Source: Lachnospiraceae bacterium UBA3804 (GTDB taxonomy: Bacteria; Bacillota; Clostridia; Lachnospirales; Lachnospiraceae). Taken from it: a stretch of 64,000 nt of DNA. Numbering within the stretch: position 1 is the stretch's first letter; each line of letters opens with the position of its first letter. Of this stretch, positions 8,748 to 18,780 are shown piece after piece. The notes beneath the pieces are model-generated. The model was given only the letters and a program-made list of their open reading frames with translations, did no database searches and had not been told where the DNA came from. The stretch lies in NCBI GenBank assembly GCA_002368665.1, contig DFEK01000008.1:338315-402314 (forward strand), given 5' to 3'. Position numbers and translations under genes: made by a program.

Positions 8748-10523
8748 ATGTATTACCCCGATGAACTGGTTGAGGAAATCCGCTCCAGATGCGACATCGT
8801 AAGCGTGCTTTCCCAATTCATTAGTCTACAAAAAAAGGGTTCCAACTACACCTGTTGCTGTCCCTTTCATAACGAAAAGACACCTTCTTTTTCCGTCAAT
8901 CCGACGAGGCAGATCTATAAATGCTTCGGTTGCGGCGTGGGAGGAAATGTTTTCACTTTTTTACAAAAGTACGAAAACATGACATTCCCCGAAGCAGTCG
9001 AATATCTGGCACCCATCGCCGGAGTAACGCTTCCGGAGAGGGATAATTCGCAAGAGGCGAAAGAGAAGACGAATAAAAAAATCCGTCTGTACGATTGCAA
9101 TAAGGACGCGGCCAATTATTTCTACATGGTTTTGTGGGATGAAAAGCGCGGGCGCCTCGGAATGCAGTACTTAAAAAAGCGCGGACTGACCGATGAGACG
9201 ATTAAGCAGTTTGCTTTGGGATATGCGCCGACGGACGGAGGAGAAGTCATTCGCTATCTGAAAAGCAAAGGCTATACGGACCGGGAAATGATCGATGCGG
9301 GAATCGCATCCTTCTCCGAGAAATACGGACTATCGTGCAAATTCTGGAACCGTGTCATGTTCCCGATCATCGATGACAAGAATAAGGTCATGGGCTTCGG
9401 CGGACGTGTTATGGGTGACGGAGAGCCGAAGTATTTAAACTCGCAGGAAACGGATATTTTCAACAAGCGAAAGAACCTGTACGGTTTCCGGTTCGCCAAG
9501 AGTTCGAGAAAGAACCGATTCATCCTCTGCGAGGGTTATATGGATGTCATATCCCTCCACCAGGCGGGATTTAATGAGGCGGTTGCCTCCCTGGGAACGG
9601 CATTTACCACGGAGCAGGCGAGACTGTTAAAACGGTATTCACCGGACGTATATCTTGCTTACGACTCTGACGGCGCCGGAACAAAAGCCGCCATGCGTGC
9701 GATCGAGATTCTCCAGCAGTTTGACTGTACGGGCAGGGTGATCAACATGAAGCCCTATAAGGACCCAGATGAGTTTATTAAGAACTTGGGCGCCGAAGAA
9801 TATGAGAAGCGCATGGAGAATGCGGAAGATGCATTGCTTTTCCAGATCCATACGACGGAGAAAAATTACAACACCATGGATTACGCGGAAAAGACGAGGT
9901 TTCATCATGAAATCGCCGCTTTTCTGGCGCAAAGGGAAGATCCGCTTGAGAGGGATAATTACCTGGAAGCGGTTTCGAGAGAATATCGGATCGACAGAGA
10001 GCACTTAAAACAGGCGGTAGCCAAAGAAGCCATGATTCTGGCGGATAAAAGAGAACGCGAAGAACTGCGTTCCACCGGACAGCAAAGACCTTCCAAAGAG
10101 GATTACCAGAAAGTCAATGAACAGATTTTCCTGACTTACCTAATCGAAGAGCCGAATCTTTATCCGCAGGTGGCAAAATACATTACCAAAGAGGATTTCT
10201 CCACACCGCTTTATAAGGATACGGCAGCAGTCGTACTGGAGGATCTTAAGGAGGGGAAAACTCCGAATCCCGCAACATTGATCAGCCGGTATGAAGATCC
10301 GGACGAACAGAGCGAAGTCAGCGCGCTGTTTACCACAAAGATAGAGCATCTCGCCGACAAAGAAGAGAGAGAAAAAGCCATTGGCGAGGTTTTCTATAAA
10401 TTAAAAAAGAGCAGTTATGAGCGAAACGAATCGCAAAGAAGCAGCGATATCGAAGGCATCCGGCAGGGACTTATGGAAAAGCAGGCCCTCGAGGAATTGA
10501 AAAAAATCGTCATTCATCTGTAA
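8748..10523 (+). CDS. dnaG: DNA primase
   Basis: A 591-residue primase that makes RNA primers at the replication fork. The N-terminal CHC2 zinc ribbon has ligands C38, H41, C59 and C62. The core contains the RNA polymerase fold and a Toprim domain ([12 protein letters not shown] near 258, with the acidic LAYDSDGAG near 305). The C-terminal part (about 430-591) is the helicase-interacting DnaB-binding region. It starts 12 bases after dgt and is followed by rpoD after 25 bases, the classic macromolecular-synthesis arrangement. Confidence 0.96.
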   Translation: MYYPDELVEEIRSRCDIVSVLSQFISLQKKGSNYTCCCPFHNEKTPSFSVNPTRQIYKCFGCGVGGNVFTFLQKYENMTFPEAVEYLAPIAGVTLPERDNSQEAKEKTNKKIRLYDCNKDAANYFYMVLWDEKRGRLGMQYLKKRGLTDETIKQFALGYAPTDGGEVIRYLKSKGYTDREMIDAGIASFSEKYGLSCKFWNRVMFPIIDDKNKVMGFGGRVMGDGEPKYLNSQETDIFNKRKNLYGFRFAKSSRKNRFILCEGYMDVISLHQAGFNEAVASLGTAFTTEQARLLKRYSPDVYLAYDSDGAGTKAAMRAIEILQQFDCTGRVINMKPYKDPDEFIKNLGAEEYEKRMENAEDALLFQIHTTEKNYNTMDYAEKTRFHHEIAAFLAQREDPLERDNYLEAVSREYRIDREHLKQAVAKEAMILADKREREELRSTGQQRPSKEDYQKVNEQIFLTYLIEEPNLYPQVAKYITKEDFSTPLYKDTAAVVLEDLKEGKTPNPATLISRYEDPDEQSEVSALFTTKIEHLADKEEREKAIGEVFYKLKKSSYERNESQRSSDIEGIRQGLMEKQALEELKKIVIHL

Positions 10524-10548
10524 TACGAATAGAAAGGGGTACAGAATC

Positions 10549-12204
10549 TTGGCAGTTAAGAAAGAGACCAAAAAAACAGAAACCAAAAAGGCGGTAAAGG
10601 AGACCAAAGTAACCAAAGCCGCAAAGGAAACCAAAACGACAAAGGCAGAAAAGCCCGTTAAGGCAACGAAAGCTGCCAAAGAAACAAAGCCTGTGAAAGA
10701 AACCAAGGCCGCAAAGGCAACCAAGGCCGTTAAGGAAACCAAAGCCGCAAAGGAGACCAAAGCGGTAAAAGAAACGAAAGCGGCAAAGGCAGAAAAGCCC
10801 GTAAAAGCAACGAAAGCTGCCAAAGAGACGAAGCCTGTGAAAGAAACCAAGGCCAAAGAGACCAAGCCTGCCAAAGAGGCAAAACCTGCAAAGGAAACCA
10901 AAAAGAAATCGAAAAAGTCAGCTGAACTTGAAGCAGAATTAGAAGTACTCGTCGAGGAATTCGAGGAAGAGTTCGAAGAGGAATTCGAAGTGGAAGAGCC
11001 GAAGCCCGCCAAGAAGAAAAAAGGTTCCAAATCCAAAGCGGACTCCAAAAAAGACAGTGAGGATTCCGTATCCGACGAAGAATTCCAGGCGAAATTCGAC
11101 GAGCGTTTAAAAGAACTTCTGGATTATGCAAAGAAGAAGAAAAATATTCTGGACGAGGGCGAAGTAACCCTTTACATGGCGGACTTAAATCTTGATGAAG
11201 AGCAGTTCGACCGTGTTACGGACTTCTTGGAGCAGAACAATGTGGACATCTTCCCCATCAGCGAAGGCGATGACATCGAGCCCGATGATGATGCGCTTCT
11301 TGCTTCCGAAGAAGACGACAAGATGGATCTGGATATGGATGTGGATAACATCGATATTTCCATTCCGGAAGGTGTGAATATCGAAGATCCCGTTCGTATG
11401 TACTTAAAGGAGATCGGTAAGGTGCCCCTGCTTTCCGCAGAGGAGGAAATCGATCTGGCAAGACGTATGGAAAAAGGCGACGAAGCCGCAAAGAAGCGTC
11501 TTGCGGAAGCAAACTTAAGACTTGTGGTAAGTATCGCAAAGCGTTATGTCGGCCGTGGACTTCTGTTCCTTGACTTAATTCAGGAAGGAAACTTAGGTCT
11601 GATCAAAGCAGTAGAGAAATTCGATTACCGCAAGGGTTATAAATTCTCCACATATGCAACATGGTGGATTCGTCAGGCGATTACGAGAGCCATTGCCGAT
11701 CAGGCAAGAACCATTCGTATCCCTGTACATATGGTTGAAACCATCAACAAACTGATCCGCGTATCTAGACAGCTTCTGCAGGAGCTCGGCAGAGAACCGT
11801 CTCCCGAAGAGATCGCGGAAGTATTGAAGATGCCTGAAGACAGAGTACGTGAGATCTTAAAAATCTCCCAGGAGCCTGTTTCTTTGGAGACTCCCATCGG
11901 TGAAGAGGAAGATTCCCACCTCGGCGATTTTATTCAGGACGATAATGTACCCGTTCCCGCAGATGCGGCAGCAGCAACGCTCCTTCGCGAGCAGCTTGAC
12001 GAGGTACTTTCCACATTGACCGAAAGAGAGCAGAAAGTGTTACGCCTTCGTTTCGGTTTGGATGACGGAAGACAGAGAACGCTCGAAGAAGTGGGACGTG
12101 AATTCAACGTTACCCGTGAGCGTATCCGTCAGATCGAAGCCAAGGCTTTAAGAAAACTGCGTCACCCCTCCAGAAGCCGCAAGTTAAGAGATTATCTGGA
12201 CTAA
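10549..12204 (+). CDS. rpoD: RNA polymerase primary sigma factor with Lys/Ala/Thr-rich N-terminal extension
   Basis: A 551-residue housekeeping sigma factor. It starts at TTG (10549) behind AAAGGGG. Residues 1-123 are a low-complexity KETKAAK-type repeat tail with strong positive charge; 124-148 are Glu-rich; region 1.1 follows (about 180-270), then the canonical 1.2-4.2 core: [11 protein letters not shown] near 281, [17 protein letters not shown] (region 2.1-2.2), [15 protein letters not shown] (2.3-2.4), and region 4.2 [20 protein letters not shown] near the end. Within the tail a DNA segment of about 70 bp recurs 144 bp apart (10639-10710 and 10783-10854), so the tail grew by duplication. 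The function of the tail is unknown. Confidence 0.96.
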   Translation: MAVKKETKKTETKKAVKETKVTKAAKETKTTKAEKPVKATKAAKETKPVKETKAAKATKAVKETKAAKETKAVKETKAAKAEKPVKATKAAKETKPVKETKAKETKPAKEAKPAKETKKKSKKSAELEAELEVLVEEFEEEFEEEFEVEEPKPAKKKKGSKSKADSKKDSEDSVSDEEFQAKFDERLKELLDYAKKKKNILDEGEVTLYMADLNLDEEQFDRVTDFLEQNNVDIFPISEGDDIEPDDDALLASEEDDKMDLDMDVDNIDISIPEGVNIEDPVRMYLKEIGKVPLLSAEEEIDLARRMEKGDEAAKKRLAEANLRLVVSIAKRYVGRGLLFLDLIQEGNLGLIKAVEKFDYRKGYKFSTYATWWIRQAITRAIADQARTIRIPVHMVETINKLIRVSRQLLQELGREPSPEEIAEVLKMPEDRVREILKISQEPVSLETPIGEEEDSHLGDFIQDDNVPVPADAAAATLLREQLDEVLSTLTEREQKVLRLRFGLDDGRQRTLEEVGREFNVTRERIRQIEAKALRKLRHPSRSRKLRDYLD

Positions 12205-12225
12205 TTCACGGTGAAGGAGAACGGC

Positions 12226-12996
12226 TTGGAACTGGGAATTCGCCTGTCGGAAGTGGCAGGCATGGTTACAAAAGGAAACTGTATAGCGGATATCGGCTGT
12301 GATCATGGTTTTGTCAGTATTGCACTGGTGCAAAACCATATCGTGGAGCGTATGATAGCCTGTGATGTCAATAAAGGACCGCTGGAGCATGCGAAAGCGA
12401 ATGTGGAAGCCTGCGGGTTAAGCGACCGGATCGAGTTGCGCCTTGGAGACGGTTTTCATCCCGTGAAAGAGGGAGAGTGTGACGGAGCGATTATCGCAGG
12501 AATGGGAGGCCCGCTCGGACTTCGCATTCTTTTCGAAGGCAGGGAGAAGATCCGTTCCTATTCCCAAATCATCCTGCAACTGCAGTCCAAACTGGGACTT
12601 GTCCGGTTTGTTTTAGACGGTTGGGGATTTCGGACACAGGAAGAAACCATGGTTTGCGAAGACGGCAAATTTTATCCCGTCATGCGCATTCTTCCTCCGA
12701 AGAGCATAGAATTCTATGAAATGAGCATTCCCGATTTCGAAGCATTCTTAAGTCGCATGGAAGAAGAACTTAAGAAAGAACCGTCCGACAGTCTTTGCAA
12801 TTATACGTACGGGAAACAATTGCTGGAAGCGGGTTCTCCGGCGCTGGTTATTTTTCTCGGAAAAGAAGAAGAGCGGCTTGCCGGTATCGCGGAGAAACTT
12901 GAGAAAAACTATGAAGAAAATGCCGACCGTCTGAAGGAGATCATCGAAGAGATTGATATCCTGATGATGGCGAAATGGAAATTACAGGGAAGGTAG
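12226..12996 (+). CDS. trmK: tRNA (adenine(22)-N1)-methyltransferase
   Basis: A SAM-dependent methyltransferase of about 256 residues that modifies A22 of tRNA. Motif I is ADIGCDHGF, and the catalytic-loop region reads GAIIAGMGGPL; both match the TrmK/YqfN family. The TTG at 12226 is preferred as start because AAGGAGA (12214-12220) is well spaced before it and the protein then begins at the conserved LGIRLSEVA region; an in-frame GTG at 12211 would overlap that RBS. It lies between rpoD and the Nif3-like gene, as in Bacillus (sigA-yqfN-yqfO). Confidence 0.9.
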   Translation: MELGIRLSEVAGMVTKGNCIADIGCDHGFVSIALVQNHIVERMIACDVNKGPLEHAKANVEACGLSDRIELRLGDGFHPVKEGECDGAIIAGMGGPLGLRILFEGREKIRSYSQIILQLQSKLGLVRFVLDGWGFRTQEETMVCEDGKFYPVMRILPPKSIEFYEMSIPDFEAFLSRMEEELKKEPSDSLCNYTYGKQLLEAGSPALVIFLGKEEERLAGIAEKLEKNYEENADRLKEIIEEIDILMMAKWKLQGR

Positions 12997-13027
12997 CAAA
13001 CGCGGATAAACAAAAGGGGGAAGGTTT

Positions 13028-13810
13028 ATGCGATTAGGTGAAATTCTGGACAGACTGGAACAGTTGTCACCGGCTTCTTTTGCCATGGACTGGGATAATT
13101 CCGGATTTCTTTTGGGAGACCGGGATGCGGAGATCCAAAGGGTTTTAATCTCCGTGGATGTCACAAAGGACGTGATCAGGGAAGCCATCGAGAAGAGGGC
13201 GGATCTGATTCTGGCCCACCATCCCATGATTTTCAAACCGGTTTCCCGGATTGTGAAGGAAGATGTGATCGGAGAGAAAATTTTGACACTTGCGCAGAAT
13301 CACATCAATGTCGTCTGCATGCATACCAATTTTGATGTCATCGGAATGGCGGATGAGGTTGCCGACAGACTTTCCTTAAAGCACAAAAAAGTGCTGGATG
13401 TTACATTTGAAGACGATATCGCCAAAGAAGGTTTTGGCAGAACCGGATTGCTGCCGAGGGAGATGAGCCTGAAAGAGCTTGTCAATCAGGTGAAATTAAA
13501 ATTCGATATCCCGGGTGTCATCATGTACGGCGACGGGGATGCCATTGTGGAAAAAGTTGCCATCTGCGGCGGAAGCGGCAAAGATTTTATTCCGAATGCC
13601 ATCGAAGCGAAATGCCAGGTGCTGATTACCGGCGATATATCCTATCATGCGGCACTGGATGCGCTACAGGATGGGTTATTCTTAATCGATGCCGGACATT
13701 TCGGGATCGAGAAGATTTTCATTCCTTACATGAAGGATTTCTTTGAGCGGGAGATGAAGCAGGTATATGCGTTGTCATCCGAGCAGGAGCAGATCGGAAC
13801 ATTTATCTGA
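13028..13810 (+). CDS. Nif3-like dinuclear metal centre protein
   Basis: A 260-residue protein of the Nif3/YqfO family. The metal ligands are visible in ILAHHPMIF (about 59-67), CMHTNFDV (about 97-104), and the C-terminal IDAGHFGIEK (about 221-230). Members are often labelled GTP cyclohydrolase 1 type 2, but the in vivo reaction is unsettled. It has the short form without the PII-like insert domain of YqfO. RBS GGGGGAAGG. It follows trmK after 31 bases and precedes the TGS/kinase gene by 11 bases. Confidence 0.9.
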   Translation: MRLGEILDRLEQLSPASFAMDWDNSGFLLGDRDAEIQRVLISVDVTKDVIREAIEKRADLILAHHPMIFKPVSRIVKEDVIGEKILTLAQNHINVVCMHTNFDVIGMADEVADRLSLKHKKVLDVTFEDDIAKEGFGRTGLLPREMSLKELVNQVKLKFDIPGVIMYGDGDAIVEKVAICGGSGKDFIPNAIEAKCQVLITGDISYHAALDALQDGLFLIDAGHFGIEKIFIPYMKDFFEREMKQVYALSSEQEQIGTFI

Positions 13811-13821
13811 GGGGGGTAAAA

Positions 13822-15492
13822 ATGAATACGAAAGAAAATATCACTTTAATCATAAACGGCCAGGAGAAAGAATATCCTTACGGCACAACCTATGGGGATG
13901 TTGCAAAGGAATATGCCGGTGATTACAAATATCCGATTGCGGTAGCCAATCATAACCTGCATTATCAGGAACTGTTTCAGGTGATTGAAGAGAACGGGGA
14001 ACTGGAATTTCTGGATTTATCCACATCCACCGGTCATCAGACATATATGCGTACGGCGACTCTTTTATTTGTCAAAGCCGTAAACGATGTGCTTGGTATG
14101 GCTCAGATTGAACGTCTGAAACTGGAGTTTTCCATGAATACCGGATATTACTTCTCCTATGAAGGACGCACCAATATCAATCAGGAGATCATCGATAAGA
14201 TTACGAAGCGTATGCAGGAGATGGTGGATGAAAACCGGGTCATTCATAAGGACAGTTTTCTGCTTTCGGAAGCCATGAAGATTTTCGAAAACCAGAATAT
14301 GCCCGATAAGATCAAAACCTGCTATTTCCGCAGAAGCCGTGTTATCAACCTGTATGAGGTTGACGGCTATTTTGATTATTATTACGGATATATGCTTCCG
14401 AATATGGGCATGGTGAAGTGGTTTGAAGTGCTTTCCTATAAGGGCGGATTCATACTGAATCTTCCTACGGCAGCCACACCCGACCAACTTCCGGAATTTG
14501 TTCCGCTTCCGAAGATCTTCAAAACCATGATGGCAGCCACGACCTTAAGCGAAACACTCGGCGTGGAAGTCGTGGGTGATCTGAACGAGCATCTGGTAAA
14601 CGGGGATTATGAAGACATGATCCTGGTTTCCGAGGCAATGCAGGAAAGAAACATTGCGGCAATCGCAACGAATATTATTAAAAATCCCGGCGTGAAATTC
14701 GTCATGATCGCGGGACCTTCTTCTTCCGGTAAAACGTCAACATCGCACAGACTCTCCATCCAGCTTCGTTCGCTTGGATTTAAGCCGCATCCGATTGCGG
14801 TAGACGATTATTTCGTAAACCGTGAGGATACACCGAAGGATGAGAACGGGGATTACGATTTCGAATGCCTCGAAGCGATTGATGTGAAACTTTTTAACGA
14901 TGACATGAATCGTCTGTTAAGCGGTGAGAAAGTCGAACTCCCGACCTTTAATTTTAAAACCGGTCAGAGAGAGTACCGCGGAAACTTTCTGCAGCTCGGT
15001 GAGGATGACATCCTCGTCATTGAAGGCATTCACGCGCTCAATGACAAGATGAGCGAATCGCTCCCTACGGAAAGCAAATATAAGATTTATGTCAGTGCAC
15101 TGACGACTTTGAATATCGATGAACATAACCGTATTCCGACGACGGATGCAAGACTGCTTCGCCGTATGGTACGTGATTTCAGAACCCGCGGCAATTCCGC
15201 GCAGAGAACCATCCAGATGTGGAAGAATGTAAGAAAGGGTGAAGAGAAAAATATCTTCCCGTATCAGGAAAGCGCCGATTCAATCTTCAATTCCGCACTT
15301 GTGTACGAGATTGCAGCATTAAAATCGTTTGCCGAGCCGCTTCTTTACAGCGTTCCGCTTGGCACGCCGGAATATTATGAAGCAAGAAGATTACTCAAAT
15401 TCTTGGAGTATTTCCTTGCGATGGATACGTCCAAAATACCCACGAACTCCATTGAGAGGGAATTCGTGGGCGGTAGTTGTTTCAATGTTTAA
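13822..15492 (+). CDS. TGS-domain and uridine kinase-like fusion protein
   Basis: A 556-residue cytosolic protein. Residues 1-70 look like a TGS domain (as in threonyl-tRNA synthetase), followed by a region resembling the tRNA synthetase second additional domain, then from about 285 a uridine kinase/phosphoribulokinase P-loop NTPase: Walker A GPSSSGKTSTSH near 297 and AVDDYFVNR near 326, plus ILVIEGIHALND. Proteins of this build are common in Clostridia and usually annotated as nucleoside kinase; the substrate has not been fixed from sequence. RBS AGGGGGG. It ends the dgt-led gene block. Confidence 0.88.
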   Translation: MNTKENITLIINGQEKEYPYGTTYGDVAKEYAGDYKYPIAVANHNLHYQELFQVIEENGELEFLDLSTSTGHQTYMRTATLLFVKAVNDVLGMAQIERLKLEFSMNTGYYFSYEGRTNINQEIIDKITKRMQEMVDENRVIHKDSFLLSEAMKIFENQNMPDKIKTCYFRRSRVINLYEVDGYFDYYYGYMLPNMGMVKWFEVLSYKGGFILNLPTAATPDQLPEFVPLPKIFKTMMAATTLSETLGVEVVGDLNEHLVNGDYEDMILVSEAMQERNIAAIATNIIKNPGVKFVMIAGPSSSGKTSTSHRLSIQLRSLGFKPHPIAVDDYFVNREDTPKDENGDYDFECLEAIDVKLFNDDMNRLLSGEKVELPTFNFKTGQREYRGNFLQLGEDDILVIEGIHALNDKMSESLPTESKYKIYVSALTTLNIDEHNRIPTTDARLLRRMVRDFRTRGNSAQRTIQMWKNVRKGEEKNIFPYQESADSIFNSALVYEIAALKSFAEPLLYSVPLGTPEYYEARRLLKFLEYFLAMDTSKIPTNSIEREFVGGSCFNV

Positions 15493-15509
15493 TTGAATGA
15501 CGATGTCGT

Positions 15510-15743
15510 TTATTCGGAAGCGGGAGTCGGGGTTCCGTTGGGGTCGTACTCGAGGATATCTCCCGGCTGACAGTCCAGGGCATCACAGATTGCCTCTAAA
15601 GTGGAGAAGCGGATTGCGGAAATTTTACCGTTCTTCATCTTGGAGAGGTTGACGTTGGATACGCCGACCTTCTCCGACAAGTCATTTAAGGAAATTTTGC
15701 GGTCCGCCATGACGCGATCCAGGCGTAGAATGATTTGTCCCAT
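15510..15743 (-). CDS. XRE-family (Cro/CI-type) transcriptional regulator
   Basis: A 77-residue protein that is almost entirely one helix-turn-helix domain of the YozG type: ISLNDLSEKVGVSNVNLSKM forms the HTH and LEAICDALDCQPGDILEY the conserved C-terminal helices. It lies 11 bases after the DUF2975 membrane protein gene and must be co-transcribed with it. This pairing is a recurrent small module in Firmicutes. It probably binds its own promoter region, where repeated AACGATA half-sites occur (16520-16569). Confidence 0.88.
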   Translation of the reverse strand: MGQIILRLDRVMADRKISLNDLSEKVGVSNVNLSKMKNGKISAIRFSTLEAICDALDCQPGDILEYDPNGTPTPASE

Positions 15744-15754
15744 AGCGCACCTCC

Positions 15755-16366
15755 TTATAATGTTTCATCGGACTGCTTCTTTAAGACGCGACCGTAATCG
15801 AGGATGGTGTAGATTACCCAGGTTAAGAATGCGCCGAGAAGTGCAAATCCGCCGCCGGTAGTCAGTGCCAGGACTCCGCAAAGAATGATCATGGAGATTA
15901 AGATTCGTTTGATGGCTTTGTCCGCGAAAGGATTTCCTTCTTTGAGGATGATGTCGAATACACTTGAGATGATCGCCAGAACAACGGCAACGATGGCAAC
16001 CATAATTCCGACAAAAATCAGATAGAAGGATAAGTAAAGACTTGGGGAGTCCCCGTTTTCATCAAAAAACTGCTGAAGGGCGGGAACGGATGAGGTCATT
16101 TTCATGGATTCGGGAACGGTGAATTCTCCTTCATTGAATTCTGCGAATACAACGCCTCCCACACGGAGCTGCTGATTGATTTTCACTTCGCCCGAGCCGC
16201 TTAAAATCTGCGGATCGAATTTGTCTCTTCCGAAGAAGAAGACGATTCCGGTGACAATGGCGATGGTGCATCCGACGATGGCAAAGATTAATAAGATTTT
16301 GGAAACGATTTTGGCTGCTTTACAGCTTTTTTGTACTTTGGCTAATTTGGCATTTTCTTCATTCAT
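15755..16366 (-). CDS. DUF2975 membrane protein
   Basis: A 203-residue membrane protein with four hydrophobic segments (roughly 21-42, 109-135, 155-172 and 176-192) and a hydrophilic extracytoplasmic loop between the first two. The start is the ATG at 16366, preceded by AGGAGA; the open frame extends upstream but lacks a plausible start. It matches the DUF2975 family, which is usually encoded with a YozG-like XRE regulator, as here. It may sense an envelope signal for the regulator, but this is inference. Confidence 0.82.
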   Translation of the reverse strand: MNEENAKLAKVQKSCKAAKIVSKILLIFAIVGCTIAIVTGIVFFFGRDKFDPQILSGSGEVKINQQLRVGGVVFAEFNEGEFTVPESMKMTSSVPALQQFFDENGDSPSLYLSFYLIFVGIMVAIVAVVLAIISSVFDIILKEGNPFADKAIKRILISMIILCGVLALTTGGGFALLGAFLTWVIYTILDYGRVLKKQSDETL

Positions 16367-16482
16367 GATTATATTCTCCTTTATGTATCCGAATGTGGAT
16401 GATGTGAACAGGTTATTGTATAAAACATTTACCGGTAAGATCGGAGCGGACTCGGCCGGGGTATTTCCCCTCCGATGAGTAC

Positions 16483-16511
16483 AATGTAACACGACAATTT
16501 ATGTTTGTCAA
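16483..16511 (-). promoter_or_regulatory. promoter of the DUF2975-XRE operon
   Basis: On the minus strand TTGACA (16511-16506), a 17-base spacer and TACATT (16488-16483). Transcription would start near 16476, giving a leader of about 110 bases before the ATG at 16366. Confidence 0.65.
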
Positions 16512-16519
16512 CAATAATT

Positions 16520-16569
16520 TAACGATAAACGATAAATTATTTACAAAAAACGATATCAAATTATCGTAA
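16520..16569. promoter_or_regulatory. cluster of AACGATA half-sites, candidate operator
   Basis: Three direct copies (16520-16528, 16527-16535, 16548-16556) and one inverted copy (TTATCGTAA, 16561-16569) of A-A-C-G-A-T-A lie just upstream of the -35 element of the DUF2975-XRE operon. The position suits binding by the encoded XRE protein or another regulator. Confidence 0.45.
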
Positions 16570-16630
16570 AACGTGATTTTGGGTGCATTCCGGCGCACTC
16601 TGACATAAACAGAGAAATATGATTTCTAGG

Positions 16631-16659
16631 TTGAAGTTAAAACCGCGGAAAAGTATAAT
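16631..16659 (+). promoter_or_regulatory. rnpB promoter
   Basis: TTGAAG (16631-16636), a 17-base spacer and TATAAT (16654-16659), placing transcription start at about the first base of the RNase P RNA. Confidence 0.8.
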
Positions 16660-16667
16660 AAAAATTT

Positions 16668-17004
16668 GAGTGGGATGAATGATCGCTGCTTTGCCGTAAG
16701 GCGGAGGAGAGGAAAGTCCGGGCTTCACAGGGCAGGATGCCGGATAACGTCCGGTGGGGGCGACCCCAAGGATAGTGCAACAGAAAAGAAACCGCCGCGC
16801 AAGCGGTAAGGGTGGAATGGCAGTGTAAGAGACTACCGCACGACTGGTAACAGGCGTGGCTGTGTAAACCCCATCCGAAGCAAGACCAAGCAGAAAGCGT
16901 TTAGCCGGCCCGGTTAGCTTTCAGGTAGGTTGCTTGAGAGGCATGGTAACATGTCTCCTAGATAGATGATCATTCACGACAGAACCCGGCTTACAGTCCC
17001 ACTC
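16668..17004 (+). ncRNA. rnpB: RNase P RNA (class A)
   Basis: The catalytic RNA that trims tRNA 5' ends. The conserved P4 core is visible as GAGGAAAGTCCGGGC near 16707 and CAGAACCCGGCTTACAG near 16980. Other landmarks are CACAGGGCAGGATGCC, AGTGCAACAGAAA and GGGTGGAATGGCAGTG. The ends pair as P1: GAGTGGGA (16668-16675) with TCCCACTC (16997-17004). It has its own promoter. iorA starts 37 bases downstream with no clear terminator between, so some read-through is possible. Confidence 0.96.
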
Positions 17005-17041
17005 ATACTGTGGATTATTATTTGAAAGGAAGGATAGTAAC

Positions 17042-18778
17042 GTGGAAAAGAAAATCATGCTCGGCAATGAAGCGATTGCCAGGGGTGCATGGGAAGCAGG
17101 CGTAAAGGTGTCTGCGGCATATCCCGGAACACCCAGCACGGAGATCAGTGAGAATATCGTAAAGTATGACGGTATTTACGCGGAATGGTCTCCGAACGAA
17201 AAAGTTGCAATGGAGGTAGCTATCGGTGCATCGATGAGCGGTGTCAGAGCATTGGCATCCATGAAAATGGTTGGCGTCAATGTGGCATCCGATCCTTTAT
17301 ATACCGTATCATACATCGGCGTAAACGGCGGTCTGGTACTGGTTGCAGCTGACGATCCCGGCTTGTATTCTTCTCAGAATGAGCAGGATTCCAGATGCGT
17401 TGCCCGTGTGGCACAGGTTCCTGTTTTAGAGCCTTCCGATTCCCAGGAAGCAAAGGATTTCACCAAACTTGCATTTGAATTATCCGAAAAATACGACACC
17501 CCGATTATGATCCGTACCACCACCCGTCTGGCACATTCCCAGGGTGTGGTTGAATTAAACGATCGTGTGGAAGTGGAAGATAAGCCTTATGAGCGTTCCG
17601 TTCCCAAGAACGTTATGATGCCCGCTATGGCCAAAGGACGTCACGTATTCGTTGAGAAGCGCTTAAAAGACATGGCCGAAGATGCAAGCAGTGCATCCTA
17701 CAACAAAGTAGAATGGAATGATTTAAAGATCGGTGTTATCACATCCGGTATTCCTTACCAGTATGTAAAGGAAGCGCTTCCGAACGCATCCGTTTTAAAA
17801 CTCGGTCTGGTTCATCCCCTTCCGAAGAAACTGATTGCGGAATTTGCCGCACATGTGGATGAATTATACATTGTGGAAGAGCTTGAGCCCCTGATCGAAG
17901 AGCAGGTAAAGGCTATGGGCATTGCCTGCCACGGTAAAGATATCTTAACCGTTCAGGGTGAGTATTCCGCAAACATGCTTCGCAAAGCAATCCTGAAAGA
18001 AGAAGTTAAGACCGAAGAACCCGCAAAGGTTCCCGCGCGTCCTCCGATTCTTTGCCCCGGATGCCCGCACAGAAGCACATTTACCGTTTTAAATGAGTTA
18101 AAAATTCATGGCGCCGGAGATATCGGCTGCTATACTTTGGGCGCTGTAGCACCCTTAAATGTAATTGATACCACGGTCTGCATGGGCTCTTCCATTTCCA
18201 CTCTGCATGGTATGGAAAAAGCCAAAGGCAAGGACTACATCAAGAACTGGGTTGCTTTAATCGGCGATTCCACATTCCTTCATACCGGTATCAATTCGTT
18301 GCTTAACATGGTTTACAACAAGTCCACCGGAACGGTTATCATTATGGATAACTCCACCACCGGTATGACCGGACATCAGGATCATGCGGCAACCGGTAAA
18401 ACCTTATCCGGCGAAGCAACTTATGCAGTGGATCTGGTTGATCTTTGCCATGCACTCGGCGTAGAGCATGTCAGCGTTGTAAATGCTTTCGATACCGAGA
18501 AGTTAAAGGCAACCATCAAAGAAGAAGTGGCACGTGATGCGGTTTCCGTTATCATTTCCCAGGCACCCTGTGCACTGCTTAAAACCAATGTATCCCATAA
18601 GAAATGCTATGCACTTTCCGACAAATGCAAGAAGTGCGGTATGTGCTTAAAGCCCGGCTGTCCGGCGCTTACCAAGAATGAAGATGGAACCATCCGCATC
18701 GATGAGACGATGTGTAACGGCTGCGGTCTTTGCGAGTCCCGCTGCAAGTTCGGTGCCATCGAGTCCAGGGAGGTGTAA
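17042..18778 (+). CDS. iorA: indolepyruvate ferredoxin oxidoreductase, alpha subunit
   Basis: A 578-residue TPP enzyme that, with IorB, oxidatively decarboxylates aryl pyruvates to aryl-acetyl-CoA and reduces ferredoxin. The N-terminal half is the pyrimidine-binding fold (AAYPGTPSTEI near 20, MEVAIGASMSG). The TPP/Mg-binding half has CPGCPHR near 340, GDIGCYTLG near 359 and GDSTFLHTGI near 412. Two [4Fe-4S] motifs end the protein: CKKCGMCLKPGCP and CNGCGLCESRCKFGAI. It starts at GTG behind AAGGAAGG. iorB follows after two bases. Confidence 0.96.
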   Translation: MEKKIMLGNEAIARGAWEAGVKVSAAYPGTPSTEISENIVKYDGIYAEWSPNEKVAMEVAIGASMSGVRALASMKMVGVNVASDPLYTVSYIGVNGGLVLVAADDPGLYSSQNEQDSRCVARVAQVPVLEPSDSQEAKDFTKLAFELSEKYDTPIMIRTTTRLAHSQGVVELNDRVEVEDKPYERSVPKNVMMPAMAKGRHVFVEKRLKDMAEDASSASYNKVEWNDLKIGVITSGIPYQYVKEALPNASVLKLGLVHPLPKKLIAEFAAHVDELYIVEELEPLIEEQVKAMGIACHGKDILTVQGEYSANMLRKAILKEEVKTEEPAKVPARPPILCPGCPHRSTFTVLNELKIHGAGDIGCYTLGAVAPLNVIDTTVCMGSSISTLHGMEKAKGKDYIKNWVALIGDSTFLHTGINSLLNMVYNKSTGTVIIMDNSTTGMTGHQDHAATGKTLSGEATYAVDLVDLCHALGVEHVSVVNAFDTEKLKATIKEEVARDAVSVIISQAPCALLKTNVSHKKCYALSDKCKKCGMCLKPGCPALTKNEDGTIRIDETMCNGCGLCESRCKFGAIESREV

Positions 18779-18780
18779 AG

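Noticed and set aside
10401..11048. Long minus-strand open frame rich in Ser/Phe/Leu opposite rpoD
   Set aside because: It is the mirror of the Lys-rich repeat coding and has no RBS or protein-like composition.
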